Origin: Lachnospiraceae bacterium | Lineage (GTDB): Bacteria; Bacillota; Clostridia; Lachnospirales; Lachnospiraceae | Direction: 5' to 3' | DNA length: 64,000 bases | NCBI GenBank assembly: GCA_910575075.1 | Contig: CAJTCY010000011.1 | Location: forward strand, 62,001 to 126,000 | Part shown: piece by piece, positions 9,567-20,200 of the stretch | How positions within the stretch are numbered: position 1 is the stretch's first letter | Layout: the number at the start of each line of letters is the position of its first letter | Translations under genes and position numbers: made by a program | The notes under the pieces: model-generated | The model's input: only the letters and a program-made list of their open reading frames with translations | The model's database searches: none | Told to the model about the DNA's origin: nothing

Positions 9567-11939
9567 TTATTTCTCTTCCGGTGTATGCCATACCCAATCT
9601 CTTACTTCCGGCAGATCCTGACCATATGCAGCAATATACTGATCATGTGCTACCAGCGTATCGCGCATCTTCTGAAGCAGATATGCTCCGCGGTTTCCAA
9701 GCTGTGGAAGCTGATTTACAATATCCATAACCAGATGGAAACGGTCAATTTCATTCTGAACACGCATATCAAACGGAGTAGTAATCGTACCTTCTTCACA
9801 GTATCCATGAACATGCAGGTTGCGGTTATGGCGCTCATATGTAAGCTCATGTACCAGAGTAGGATAGCCATGGAATGCAAATACGATTGGTTTATCTTTG
9901 GTAAAGAGCGCATCGTAATCCACATCTGTCAATCCATGCGGATGTTTGCTGTAAGGCTCTAATTTCATCATATCTACCACATTGATGAAACGAATCTTAA
10001 CTTCCGGCAGATTGTCGCGCAGAATGGTAACTGCAGCCAACGCTTCCTTGGTAGGTGTATCGCCGCAGCATGCCAGTACAACATCTGGTTCTTCGCCCTG
10101 ATCGTTGCTTGCCCAATCCCAGATACCAATACCCTGGGTACAATGCTTCACAGCCTGCTCCATGGTCAGCCACTGGTGGCTTGGATGCTTGGACGCAATA
10201 ATTACATTTACGTAATTCTTACTGCGGATACAATGGTCAAAGCAGGATAACAGACAGTTTGCATCTGGCGGCAGATACATACGTACAACGTCTGCTTTCT
10301 TATTAGAAATATGATCTAAGAATCCGGGATCCTGATGTGTGAATCCATTGTGGTCCTGCTGCCATACATTAGAGGTAAGGATCAGGTTCAATGATGCAAT
10401 CTTCTGTCTCCAGGGAAGTTCATTACAAACCTTTAACCACTTCGCATGCTGTGCACACATGGAATCAACTACACGGATAAATGCTTCGTAAGAAGCGAAG
10501 AATCCATGACGGCCTGTCAGAAGATAACCTTCTAACCATCCTTCACACATATGCTCACTCAGATAAGCATCCATAATTCTTCCGTCTGTCGCAAGATCCT
10601 CATCTGCATCATGATAATCAGCATTCCAGTCTCTCTTCTCTTCCTCAAAAACATCATAGAGGCGGTTGGACATAGTCTCATCCGGTCCAAAGATACGGAA
10701 GTTCTTTGCCTCTTTGTTCAGTTTAAAGATATCACGGATAAATGCACCCAATTTCAGCATATCCTGAGCTTCTAACTTGCCTGGCTCTTTCACTTCAACG
10801 CCATAGTCTCTGAAATCTGGCAGACGCAGGTCGCGCAGCAGCTTACCGCCGTTGGCATGTGGATTCGCGCTGATTCTGCGGTCTCCCTTAGGAGCCATTT
10901 CACGAAGCTTGGGAATCAGTACGCCATTCTCATCAAACAGCTCTTCCGGATGATAACTCAGCAGCCATTCTTTGAGCAGATCCAAATGCTCTGGTTTCTC
11001 CATTGTAATAGGAACCTGATGTGCACGGAAGGAGCCTTCTACCTGAAGTCCATCCACTACTTTAGGACCTGTCCATCCCTTAGGAGTGCGAAGTACGATC
11101 ATTGGCCAGAAAGGTCTCTCGGTCTTGCCGTCTTCTCTTGCTGCTCTCTGATTTTCCTTAATCTCTTCAATACACTTATCAACAGCTTCCGCCATCTTAT
11201 GATGCATTTCCATAGGATCGCTGCCTTCTACAAAGTATGGTTTCCAGCCGCAGCCATGGAAAAAGCTCTCAACTTCATCATGAGAAATATGAGATAATAC
11301 AGTAGGATTATTGATCTTGTACTCATTCATATGAAGAATCGGAAGAACAGCACCGTCATTTTTAGCATTAAGGAACTTATTAGAATGCCATGCGGTTGCC
11401 AGAGGTCCTGTCTCAGCTTCACCATCTCCTACAATTGTAGCCGCAATCAAATCCGGATTATCAAATACTGCACCAAATGCATGAGCAATTGAATAGCCAA
11501 GCTCACCGCCCTCGTTGATAGATCCTGGCGTCTCTGGTGCAACGTGGCTGGAAATGCCGCCTGGGAAGGAGAACTGCTTGTTCAGTCTCTTAAGTCCTTC
11601 CATGTCCTGGCTGATATTCGGATATACCTCACTGTAGGTTCCCTCCAGATAAGAGTTTGCCACAAAGAAGTTTCCGCCATGGCCAGGTCCTGAAATCAGG
11701 ATCATGTCCAAATCATACTTTTTGATGGCACGGTTCATGTGTGCATACACAAAGTTCTGCCCTGGCACAGTCCCCCAGTGGCCTACAATTTTCTTCTTCA
11801 CCTGATCTCTGGTTAACGGTTCTCTCAGCATTGGATTATCCAACAGATACAACTGTGTAGCAGCAAGATAGTTCGCTGCACGCCAATAAGCGTTCAGGTC
11901 TGTCAAATACTCTTCTGTCATAAATAAATCATTTGACAT
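9567..11939 (-). CDS. xfp: Xylulose-5-phosphate/fructose-6-phosphate phosphoketolase
   Basis: A 790-residue thiamine-diphosphate enzyme that splits xylulose 5-phosphate (and often fructose 6-phosphate) with phosphate into acetyl phosphate and a sugar phosphate, feeding acetate and ATP. The family start ([19 protein letters not shown]), [23 protein letters not shown], the TDP-binding GDGEAETGP, and the C-terminal [17 protein letters not shown] block are all present, and the length is normal. AAGGGAG lies before the ATG. A TATAAT-like box sits near 11990 on the minus strand, but its -35 is weak. Together with galM next door and the arabinan-type hydrolase nearby it points to pentose use; that connection is inferred. 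Confidence 0.97.
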   Translation of the reverse strand: MSNDLFMTEEYLTDLNAYWRAANYLAATQLYLLDNPMLREPLTRDQVKKKIVGHWGTVPGQNFVYAHMNRAIKKYDLDMILISGPGHGGNFFVANSYLEGTYSEVYPNISQDMEGLKRLNKQFSFPGGISSHVAPETPGSINEGGELGYSIAHAFGAVFDNPDLIAATIVGDGEAETGPLATAWHSNKFLNAKNDGAVLPILHMNEYKINNPTVLSHISHDEVESFFHGCGWKPYFVEGSDPMEMHHKMAEAVDKCIEEIKENQRAAREDGKTERPFWPMIVLRTPKGWTGPKVVDGLQVEGSFRAHQVPITMEKPEHLDLLKEWLLSYHPEELFDENGVLIPKLREMAPKGDRRISANPHANGGKLLRDLRLPDFRDYGVEVKEPGKLEAQDMLKLGAFIRDIFKLNKEAKNFRIFGPDETMSNRLYDVFEEEKRDWNADYHDADEDLATDGRIMDAYLSEHMCEGWLEGYLLTGRHGFFASYEAFIRVVDSMCAQHAKWLKVCNELPWRQKIASLNLILTSNVWQQDHNGFTHQDPGFLDHISNKKADVVRMYLPPDANCLLSCFDHCIRSKNYVNVIIASKHPSHQWLTMEQAVKHCTQGIGIWDWASNDQGEEPDVVLACCGDTPTKEALAAVTILRDNLPEVKIRFINVVDMMKLEPYSKHPHGLTDVDYDALFTKDKPIVFAFHGYPTLVHELTYERHNRNLHVHGYCEEGTITTPFDMRVQNEIDRFHLVMDIVNQLPQLGNRGAYLLQKMRDTLVAHDQYIAAYGQDLPEVRDWVWHTPEEK

Positions 11940-12100
11940 AATAAAATTCTCCCTTCTCGCGTTTCATACGCGGGTTATGTTTTCATTATACTATAAGTTC
12001 CACAAAAAAGGAATTGTCTATTTTGTGGATATTTATACAACAAGAAAAGACTTTTTTCTATTTCATCCGATAAATTTAACCTATATTATTTTACCCTGTA

Positions 12101-13144
12101 TTATTTTACATAGAAACGGTAAATGGTCTTGGTCGTAAATACTTCTCCTGCCTTTACAATGGGAGAAGGTACATTTTCCTGATTCATCGCATTGGGATAA
12201 AACTGAGATTCCAGACAGAAGCCGCATCGTTTGCAGTATGCTTTACCGTCTTTTCCGGTTTGGTCGCCAATGAAATTCCCTGCATAAAGCTGGACGCCGC
12301 AGCAATCTGTAGATGCTTCCATGGCAATTCCGGTCTCTTCGCAGTATGCGTTTGCCATAACTTTCATTTCTCCAACCTTATCGCTGAGTACATAGTTATG
12401 GTCATATCCGCCTGTAAATTTCAATTGTTCAAAATCTGCTTCAATATCCTGCCCGATTGGTTTCATAGTACGGAAATCCATAGGGGTTCCTTCTACCGGC
12501 GCAATCTCGCCTGTAGGAATGGACTTAGAATCAATAACCGGATTATAAGAATCTGCCAGTATCTGCAGTTTCTGATTCATTGCAGAACCGCTGTCATGTC
12601 CGCCCAGATTGAAATAAGAATGATTCGTAAAATTCATAACGGTGGTCTTATCAGCTTCCCCGCGGTAGCTGATTTCCACTGCGTCCTCGTCCGTGAGTGT
12701 ATATGTAACTTCTACTTTCAGATTACCTGGAAATCCCTGTTCCTCCTCTGTACTGAGATGGAAGAAAGTGATGCTGTTATCGGTACGCTCCTTCACTTCC
12801 CAAACCACACGGTCAAAACCATTCGGTCCGCTGTGAAGATTATTCTCGTTCTCATTTGCCGGAACCTGGCAGAGTTTGCCGTCAATCATCATCTGTCCTT
12901 TGTCAATACGGTTACCGTTTCGTCCAATGGTAGCGCCAAAATAGCAAGTATGGCTGTCATACTCAAACGCTTCGTCATAACCTAATACCACATCCCGCAC
13001 AACACCATTTTTATCCGGAATCAGCACAGATACCAGAGTTGCCCCATGGTCTGATACCTTAATCACCGTATGCTTTTTATTTTCCAGCACATACAGCGAT
13101 GCCTGTTCCCCGCGTTGGTTTGTTCCAAATGCCAATGTTTCCAT
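12101..13144 (-). CDS. galM: Aldose 1-epimerase (mutarotase)
   Basis: A 347-residue cytosolic enzyme interconverting alpha and beta anomers of galactose, glucose and related sugars. Family landmarks include GATIGRNGNRI near residue 73, NENENNLHSGP, the catalytic His in TNHSYFNLGGH, DHNYVL, and the catalytic Glu in CLESQFYPNAMNQ near the C-terminus. The length is normal. GGAGG lies before the ATG at 13144. It is on the same strand as xfp, separated by about 160 bases that include an AT-rich promoter-like stretch, so the two may be transcribed separately. Confidence 0.95.
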   Translation of the reverse strand: METLAFGTNQRGEQASLYVLENKKHTVIKVSDHGATLVSVLIPDKNGVVRDVVLGYDEAFEYDSHTCYFGATIGRNGNRIDKGQMMIDGKLCQVPANENENNLHSGPNGFDRVVWEVKERTDNSITFFHLSTEEEQGFPGNLKVEVTYTLTDEDAVEISYRGEADKTTVMNFTNHSYFNLGGHDSGSAMNQKLQILADSYNPVIDSKSIPTGEIAPVEGTPMDFRTMKPIGQDIEADFEQLKFTGGYDHNYVLSDKVGEMKVMANAYCEETGIAMEASTDCCGVQLYAGNFIGDQTGKDGKAYCKRCGFCLESQFYPNAMNQENVPSPIVKAGEVFTTKTIYRFYVK

Positions 13145-13235
13145 TGTTTTGTTACCTCCTTCATTTTTATTGATTAACTGTAAATCTTACATTTATTCTA
13201 TACTGTTACCTTAACAATTACAAGTTATTTTTGGT

Positions 13236-14054
13236 CTATTCCGCAATCAGTTTATCAGACTTTAAAATATGATTGGACAGCCATCCGAACAGAAACTCCA
13301 TCAGTTCTTCCAGATATTCCTGCTGATTGTCGTCAATCTGTTCCAAATCCAATTCTTCCAGTCTTGACGCAAATATACGGTGCGCTGTCTTCTGTGCCTG
13401 CAGACCTGGATAACGAATGCTCTCCATGTATTCTTCCTCGTCACGGAAATGCTCCTTGGTGTACTCTCTAAGCTCGTTTAAAATCCCCACAATCTCATCA
13501 TATTTATCATGAAGAAGCTCCGCTTTCACCAGGTCATTTGCCCTTCCTATAATCTCAAACAAAGTCTCATGTTCTCCATCAATCAGCGGTATCCCTGTGA
13601 GATACTTTTCTGTAAAGGCACAGGGATTTTTCTCTTCCCGCCATTCTTCCATAGGCGGCATCTTGCCAATCATGATATCGCTGCTCAAAATATGGTGATA
13701 CAGCCATCTTGTGAGATAGCACATCAATTCCTGCAGGATTTCCTGCTGCCCTTCTATATCATCCATATCAGAAAACTCCAAACTGCTGATCTTCTCCCGA
13801 AAAATGAGATGCTGCTTCTTCTGAAGTTCCAGCTCTGGGTCGTTGATCGCTGCCATGTAAGCTTCCTCACTGGCAAAATGAACATCTGCATATTCCTTTA
13901 GTTCCTCCAAAATCTGCTTGAGCTGATGGTACTTATCATCAAGAATCTCATTTTGCAGCAGTTCGAGTATATCATTTATCAGACCAAATAACTTTTCATG
14001 CTGCTCATCAATTTCCGGAATGCCTGTCAGGCAGTCCTCCGTAAACTGATACAT
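13236..14054 (-). CDS. Tandem double bacteriohemerythrin
   Basis: A 272-residue protein made of two hemerythrin domains in a row (about 1-130 and 140-272), each starting with a near-identical FTEDCLTGIP / FTEKYLTGIP motif. Each copy keeps the di-iron ligands: EQHEKLF, HFASEEAYM, KKQHLIF and HHILSSD in the first; EHETLF, HFRDEEEYM, KTAHRIF and NHILKSD in the second. It binds O2 at a non-haem di-iron site, probably for oxygen sensing, storage or protection in an anaerobe. No membrane or signalling domain is attached. A normal bacteriohemerythrin has one domain of about 135 residues, so this is an internal duplication. Confidence 0.9.
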   Translation of the reverse strand: MYQFTEDCLTGIPEIDEQHEKLFGLINDILELLQNEILDDKYHQLKQILEELKEYADVHFASEEAYMAAINDPELELQKKQHLIFREKISSLEFSDMDDIEGQQEILQELMCYLTRWLYHHILSSDIMIGKMPPMEEWREEKNPCAFTEKYLTGIPLIDGEHETLFEIIGRANDLVKAELLHDKYDEIVGILNELREYTKEHFRDEEEYMESIRYPGLQAQKTAHRIFASRLEELDLEQIDDNQQEYLEELMEFLFGWLSNHILKSDKLIAE

Positions 14055-14186
14055 ACCTTTTCCTCCTCTTCCTTGTCTTTGTATACCTTGATTTTAAAAT
14101 AATTTCTGAACAAAAGCAATCCCAGGAATGGATTTTCATAATATCTTTTTCAAAAATATGATATTGTTATTTCTTTCATAGGAAAG

Positions 14187-14282
14187 AGCTGCCGCAAAAC
14201 AGCAGCCAGATACGAGATAATTCTCCAAAAGTGAGATATCATTCATTCTTGTGTCTGATGCTGTATTTGCGACAGCCCTTTT
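14187..14282 (-). terminator. Long imperfect hairpin terminator after the LamG lyase gene
   Basis: The sequence 14188-14215 (AGCTGCCGCAAAACAGC and onward) is an imperfect reverse complement of 14250-14279, giving an arm of about 27 bases around a 35-base loop. It starts about 10 bases beyond the lyase stop on the minus strand, with a CTCTTTCC tail. The stem carries the CTGCCGC motif shared with other terminators here. Confidence 0.65.
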
Positions 14283-14291
14283 TGTTTTTAA

Positions 14292-17200
14292 TTATTTCTT
14301 AATTTTTACAGTCATAGTTTTAGAGTAAGTTCCAAATACCTTTTTGCCTTTTTCTAAATAATACGGACGAACCTTCACATACAGTTTTTTCACCGTCTTC
14401 TTAGCTTTGATGACTGCTTTCACCGTTTTAGCTTTCTTTATGGTCTTTACTGCTTTAAAGCCTTTGGTCTTTTTGGTGGAAGTATAAACCGCATAGCCAT
14501 TTACCCCTTTAAGCTTCTTCCAGGAAACTGTAACTTTCCTGCCTTTCTGCGCCTTCACTTTCACCTTCGGAATTGCCAGAACCTTGACTTTCGCATATTT
14601 TGTACTGATCACACTGTCGCAGCCTGCCGTTTTTGCTTTTGCTGTCACTTTATAGTAATATGTCTTTCCTGCCGCTGCTTTTTTGTCCACATAATTGGTT
14701 CCCGTGCTGCTGCCAATCTTCTGATAGCCGCTGCCTGCTTTTACAGAACGGTAGATATCATAGCTGGCCGCACCGTTGACTTTTCCATAAGATACCGTCA
14801 CATACTTCTTGCTGCTCTGCTGTACCGCCTTTACAGTACTAACCATATTGAGATTTACCTTCACCGTAATCGCTGCTTCCGCCTTAGAACCATCCAGGGC
14901 TTTTGCGGAAATCACCGCTTCCCCGGCTCCTACTGCAGTCACTGTTTTTCCGGAAACCTGCGCCACCGCGGGATTGCTGCTGGACAGTTGAACTTCTTTG
15001 TTCTTTGCATTATCCGGGCTCACTGTCACTTGCACGGCAAAACTCTCACCCACTGTAAGATTTTTATTTGAGGGATTAATTTTCAGTTCTTTCACCAGAA
15101 CATCTTTATCTCCATCAGCTCCTGGTTTATTGTCTCCTGGTTTATTATCTCCCGGATTTTCATTATCCCCTGGATTTTCATTATCCCCCGGATCTTCAGG
15201 TTTACCTGGATCGTCAGGCCCTCCTGGCTCTTCTGTATCTTTTCGCTCCAGTGCGTCAATAGCTGCCTGCAGATCCTTCACTGCCAGTTCTACATCTGCC
15301 TGGGTTGCCGCCTCATCTCTTGCCTGCTCTGCAGTTTGAATAGCTGCCTGCAGTGCTTGATATGTCTGTTCTGTATATTTCTCCGCTTCTTTTTCCCTTG
15401 CCTGGGCAATCAGATTATCCAGTTCTGTATAGACCAGTTTTTTCAGCGCGCCGATCGCATTCTCAAGATTCTCCAGCGCCTCGTCGATTTCATGCTGCAG
15501 CCTTGCCGTATTCAGCGCTGTTTCCGCTTCTTCAATCGCCGTCTGCAGATGATCATAACTTGCCTGGGTATGTTCCCCTTTCTCAATCGCTTTTGCCTCT
15601 GCAATCTTTGTCTGCAGAGCTTCCTTATCAAGCGCTTTGGGGACCAGTTCATCTATGGCTTTCTGCAGTTTTGCCACGGCCTGTGCCACCTGCTCTTCCG
15701 TATCTGCGGTCTGCATATCCTTCCGTGCCTGTTTGATGGCCTCCCGCAAAGCTGCATAACTTTCCTCTGTGTAGTTACGCTGATTGACAAGCTTTGCTTC
15801 CTGAATTTTACCTTTCAGTTCTTTCGGATCTGCAATCTCGCCTCTTAAAATCTTAATTTCACGCTCGGTAAAGGCATGATTATAAATTTTTACATCATCC
15901 AGAAGTCCCAGATAGTATTCTCCTTCTCCCCAGTTCGCTTTTCCAAGCTGGAGAATACTCTCGCTGCCCAGAATCTCTGTCAGAGCTCCATTATTTGCTG
16001 CGGTGTCCGCCAGCACTCCGTTGACATAAATCTTTGTCTCATCCGCACCGTAGACAACCACAACATGGTTCCAGCCATTTTCTGCTTTCCCAGATGCACT
16101 GGGCTGTCTGCCATTGAGGAAACGTTCTGCTGTGACACTGCCGTTGTTTTCCAGAATACCGACATATTTCTCAGCCCCCGGATTCTGTGATTCATTATTC
16201 TGCGCTGCGTAGAACGCCCAATTGGTTTCCGTTCTTCCCACTTTACTGTAATACGATACCGTCAATTCTTCCACGTTTGTCAGCAGGGGACTTCCATCTT
16301 CCTTTTTTACCTCCAGCCAGGAACTTCCGTCCAGAGATAACGCCTTCTTCTCTCCGTCCTCTGTAAATTCTGTCGCTGTCTGTTCTCCCGCATTCTTTAT
16401 TTCTGCCACTGCTCCAGAACCTTTGAGACCGTTTTCTGCATCGTCCAGGGTGAATTCTGCCAGAACAGCCTCTGCATCTTCCACCTTTTCCTGATATACT
16501 TCCTCTGCTCCAACCAATGTCTCAATGTTGGTGACAAGTTCCTTTTCCACCGCATTCAGGCTTTCGTAATTTGCGCGGAGTTCTTCCAAAGTTTTTCTTG
16601 TCTCCAGATTTGCTTCTATGTCTGTAAGACCGTCAATCCCCTGAATAATATTTTCAATCTTCACCACATTGATGGAATTATTATGATATGCTTCTGCCTC
16701 CGCTTTAATCTCTTCTGGTGTCATCGACCTTCCGAGAACCTTGAAGTTATCCAGATAACCGTCATAATACTCGCCGTTTCCCCAGTTGCCTTTGCCAATC
16801 TGGAGCACACTGTTTCCACCCAGAATATCCTGCAGGGCAATGCTGCTTGCTGTTTCTGCCTTTTTCTCTCCGTCCAGATAAAGGATCGTTTTGCCTGTAT
16901 CATACACTACGGTCACATAAATCCAATCGGAAACCTCTGTCTTATCAACCTTAGCTGTGTCAGGCCTTGCACCGTCATTTTTATAACGCTCTGTAATAAT
17001 GCCGCTTCCCAGTCCCAAGGCTGCCAAATAAGTCTCTTTATTCAGTTCCTGGGCATTGTTATTCGGCGCTGCAAAGAAAAACCAGTTGCTGAGCTCATTC
17101 TCTCCAGGATGTGCCGCAAAAGAGAATGTCAATTGATCTTTCCCGGTCAACAGGCTGCTTCCGTCGGCTTTCGTTACATTCAGCCAGTCTTTCTTGCCGT

Positions 17201-20200
17201 CAAAATAAAGCGCTCCATGCTTAATGCTGTAGGACCCTTCTGCCACTGCCTGGCCTCCGATAAATCCCGTTTCATTATCATCAAAGGTAAACTCTGCCAG
17301 ATAATCGGACATTGCTGCTTCTGCTGCTTCTAATAACGCCAGATTTGTAACGTCTGCCAGCTCTCCCTCTGTTAAAAGGTTGCACATCTGTCTGGCGAGA
17401 ATTACCTTTCTGCTGCATTCCAGAGTCTGTTCTACAGTTCCAATGTCATCAATTCTGCGGATTGCCTCTGCAACAGTTTCCGCTTTATTCACCAGTGCGC
17501 TCTGTGTTTCCCGCAATGATTTTGCCGCTGACTTGAGGTCTGCGTTGGCTGCCTCCTGATTTGCATTTAGCGCCTTTGCCGCTGCCAATGCTGTTCCATA
17601 AGGCGCCCAGGTCTTTGCCGTATAATTTGCTTCCTGATTTTCTGCTATCGCATAATATAATGCTTCGTCCATGCGCATCCACGCCTGTACCTTATTTAAT
17701 GCTTCTTCGGCAGGATCAACTTCATCCTGCAAAGCTGCCTCGTCGGCCAGAACCTGCTGCGCATTTGCCACTGCAGTCTGATAGTCCTGCCAACGCTGCT
17801 GGCTGTATATCTCCTGCCCTTCTGCACTCTGGCTGGCCACAGCTTCCTGCAATGCCGTCTTATCCACATACTGCAATGCATCTGCATTCACTTCCTCCGG
17901 TGTCAGCGCACGGGAAAGAATTTTATAATTGTCAATCAGTCCCCGGAAATACTCGCCGCCCTGCCAGTTTGCCTTTCCGATCTGCCAGATACTGTTTGCT
18001 CCCAGAATTTCGTTTAAAGGAGTACTGTTTTCGACACGTCCTTTTTCTTTTCCATTATCATATATGACGGTCTCTGTCTCAGAAAATACAACGGTAATAT
18101 AATGCCAGGCGTCTTTCTTGCCCTCAACTCTCGGATAAGGAGAATGGCTGCCCTGGTTTTTAAACCTCTGTGCCACCATTTCCCCATTACTGTCCATGAT
18201 TGCCAGATACTGTTCCTGCTGCCAAATTTGGCTGTTTTCATTGGGCGCAGCATAGAACACCCAGCCCGTGCCGCTTTCCATTTTTACCTGCATGGTAATC
18301 GTCATTTCCTTGAGCAGACCGCCAGGCACCAAAGAACCGCCGTCTTTTCCTGTTACTTTCAGGAAATCACGCCAGCCATCCAAGAATAACGCTTTTCCGC
18401 CGTCATGGTCCTGTAGGCTGTGAGGACCGCTGGCTGTTGCCAGACCACCCGTAAATCCAGTTTCTTCATCGTCAAAGGTAAATTCTGCCAGAACTTCCGG
18501 CAGATTTACATCTGCAAACTCTGACGCCTCGGACAATACTTCTTCTGCTGTCATCGCATGACCGATAAACTTAAAGTTATCCACTGCACCCTGGCAGAAT
18601 TCTCCGGTTCCTAAATTTGCTTTTCCAAGCTGCAGAACACTGTTCTCATTTATAATTTCGGTAATTGGATAATCCCTCTCTGCCCTGGCCAGTTCCTGCC
18701 CATTTACATACAAAATAGTTTCCTTATTTGAGAATGTTACTGAAACCTGGTACCAGCTCCCTTTTCCCACGATCTCATTTACAGAGCCGGACGCCGCAGA
18801 CACTGCCCCCTCTTTGCACACTTCCGCTGTCACTGTCCCGTTCTCTTCCTTTATGCCCAGATAAGACGCCTGCGCCGCCTGCTGATTTTTCCCATCGGAG
18901 GCTGCATAGAAGAGCCAGTTCTTGCTTCCGGACTTTGGCCGCACTTCAAAAGACACGGTAAATCCAGATATTCCCGCAAAAATACTCTTGCCGGTTATGG
19001 TGCCTAATGTCTGAAATTCTCCGCTGCCGTCAAAAGATAATGCCATGCCATCTCCATGACGCTGCAAGGTATAGTCTCCATCAAAATAAGCATACTCTGT
19101 ACGGAAACCTGTGCTTCCGTCATCAAAGGTAAATTCCGCCCCTACTTCCGTAGCTTTCTCCACTCGCCAGCGCTGTGCATTGTTATAAGAATTCCAGTAA
19201 GCCCCTACGGCATCATTCCTCCACTGAATAATACGTGCATTATCCTCCTGGTTGTTGCCATCTAATGCAAACACTAAATAATTCAGAGACGGAACAATCC
19301 GGAACGAACCGTCACTTTCCGGCACGAAGGCAAAACTCTGTGTCAATGACGCTTTACCGTCTTCAGAATCTATGGCTTCCCCAGTGCCAATCTGCGTTCC
19401 GTAGGAATAATATCCGTTATGGTCCTCTGCATTACCGGTACTATTGACTTGCATACGCTTGCCTGTCATCAAATTGGTAATGGTATACTCTCCGTCCCCT
19501 TTATTCTTAAAAATCCACCATTCATCCTTCCTGGTTCCCTTAGCAGCAGAAGCAAGATTTCCTTCCTTATTTACCACCAGGGATTTGCCGCTGGCAGCGG
19601 ACAAAATCCGGTATACGCCGTCTGTCATCTCCCCTTCCACGGGAACATCCTCCACACGTTCGTCCAGATTCGCATAGGTCACTCCGTACCAGCCCAGCTC
19701 ATCCAGGCTGTTTCCGGCTCCGCCTTCTATGTAATTATCCTCCCGGTCATATATCATTTGGTGCAGATTGGGCATTTCCAATCCCTTACGGTTTACATAA
19801 TGATTATACATCTGGAAATAAATAGGACGCCAGCTTCCCCGCTGATAATCCGTATTGCCTACATACCAGACAGGTTTTCCATTCTTTCCCTGACGATATT
19901 CATAACCTGTGGAAGGCATTTCTTTTCCCAGGCTGTTATAGCCCGCCACATACTCTACAGACTTCAGGAAACGGTTATCAGACAAGCTGTAGAGATCATC
20001 TCCCTGATTCCACGCCGTCTCCATAATCACTCCGCAGAGAACCAGTCCCAGCGTCGTGTGTCCCTGGTCACGGACAGATTCCTGCCACTGCGCCACGCCT
20101 TCCTCTTCAAAAACGTAGGGCATGGTATGGTAGAAAGAACCGTTCCCCTTTCCCGTCTTAAAATAATTCAGCGCCCGCTCATAAATATCCTCTCTGTCGC

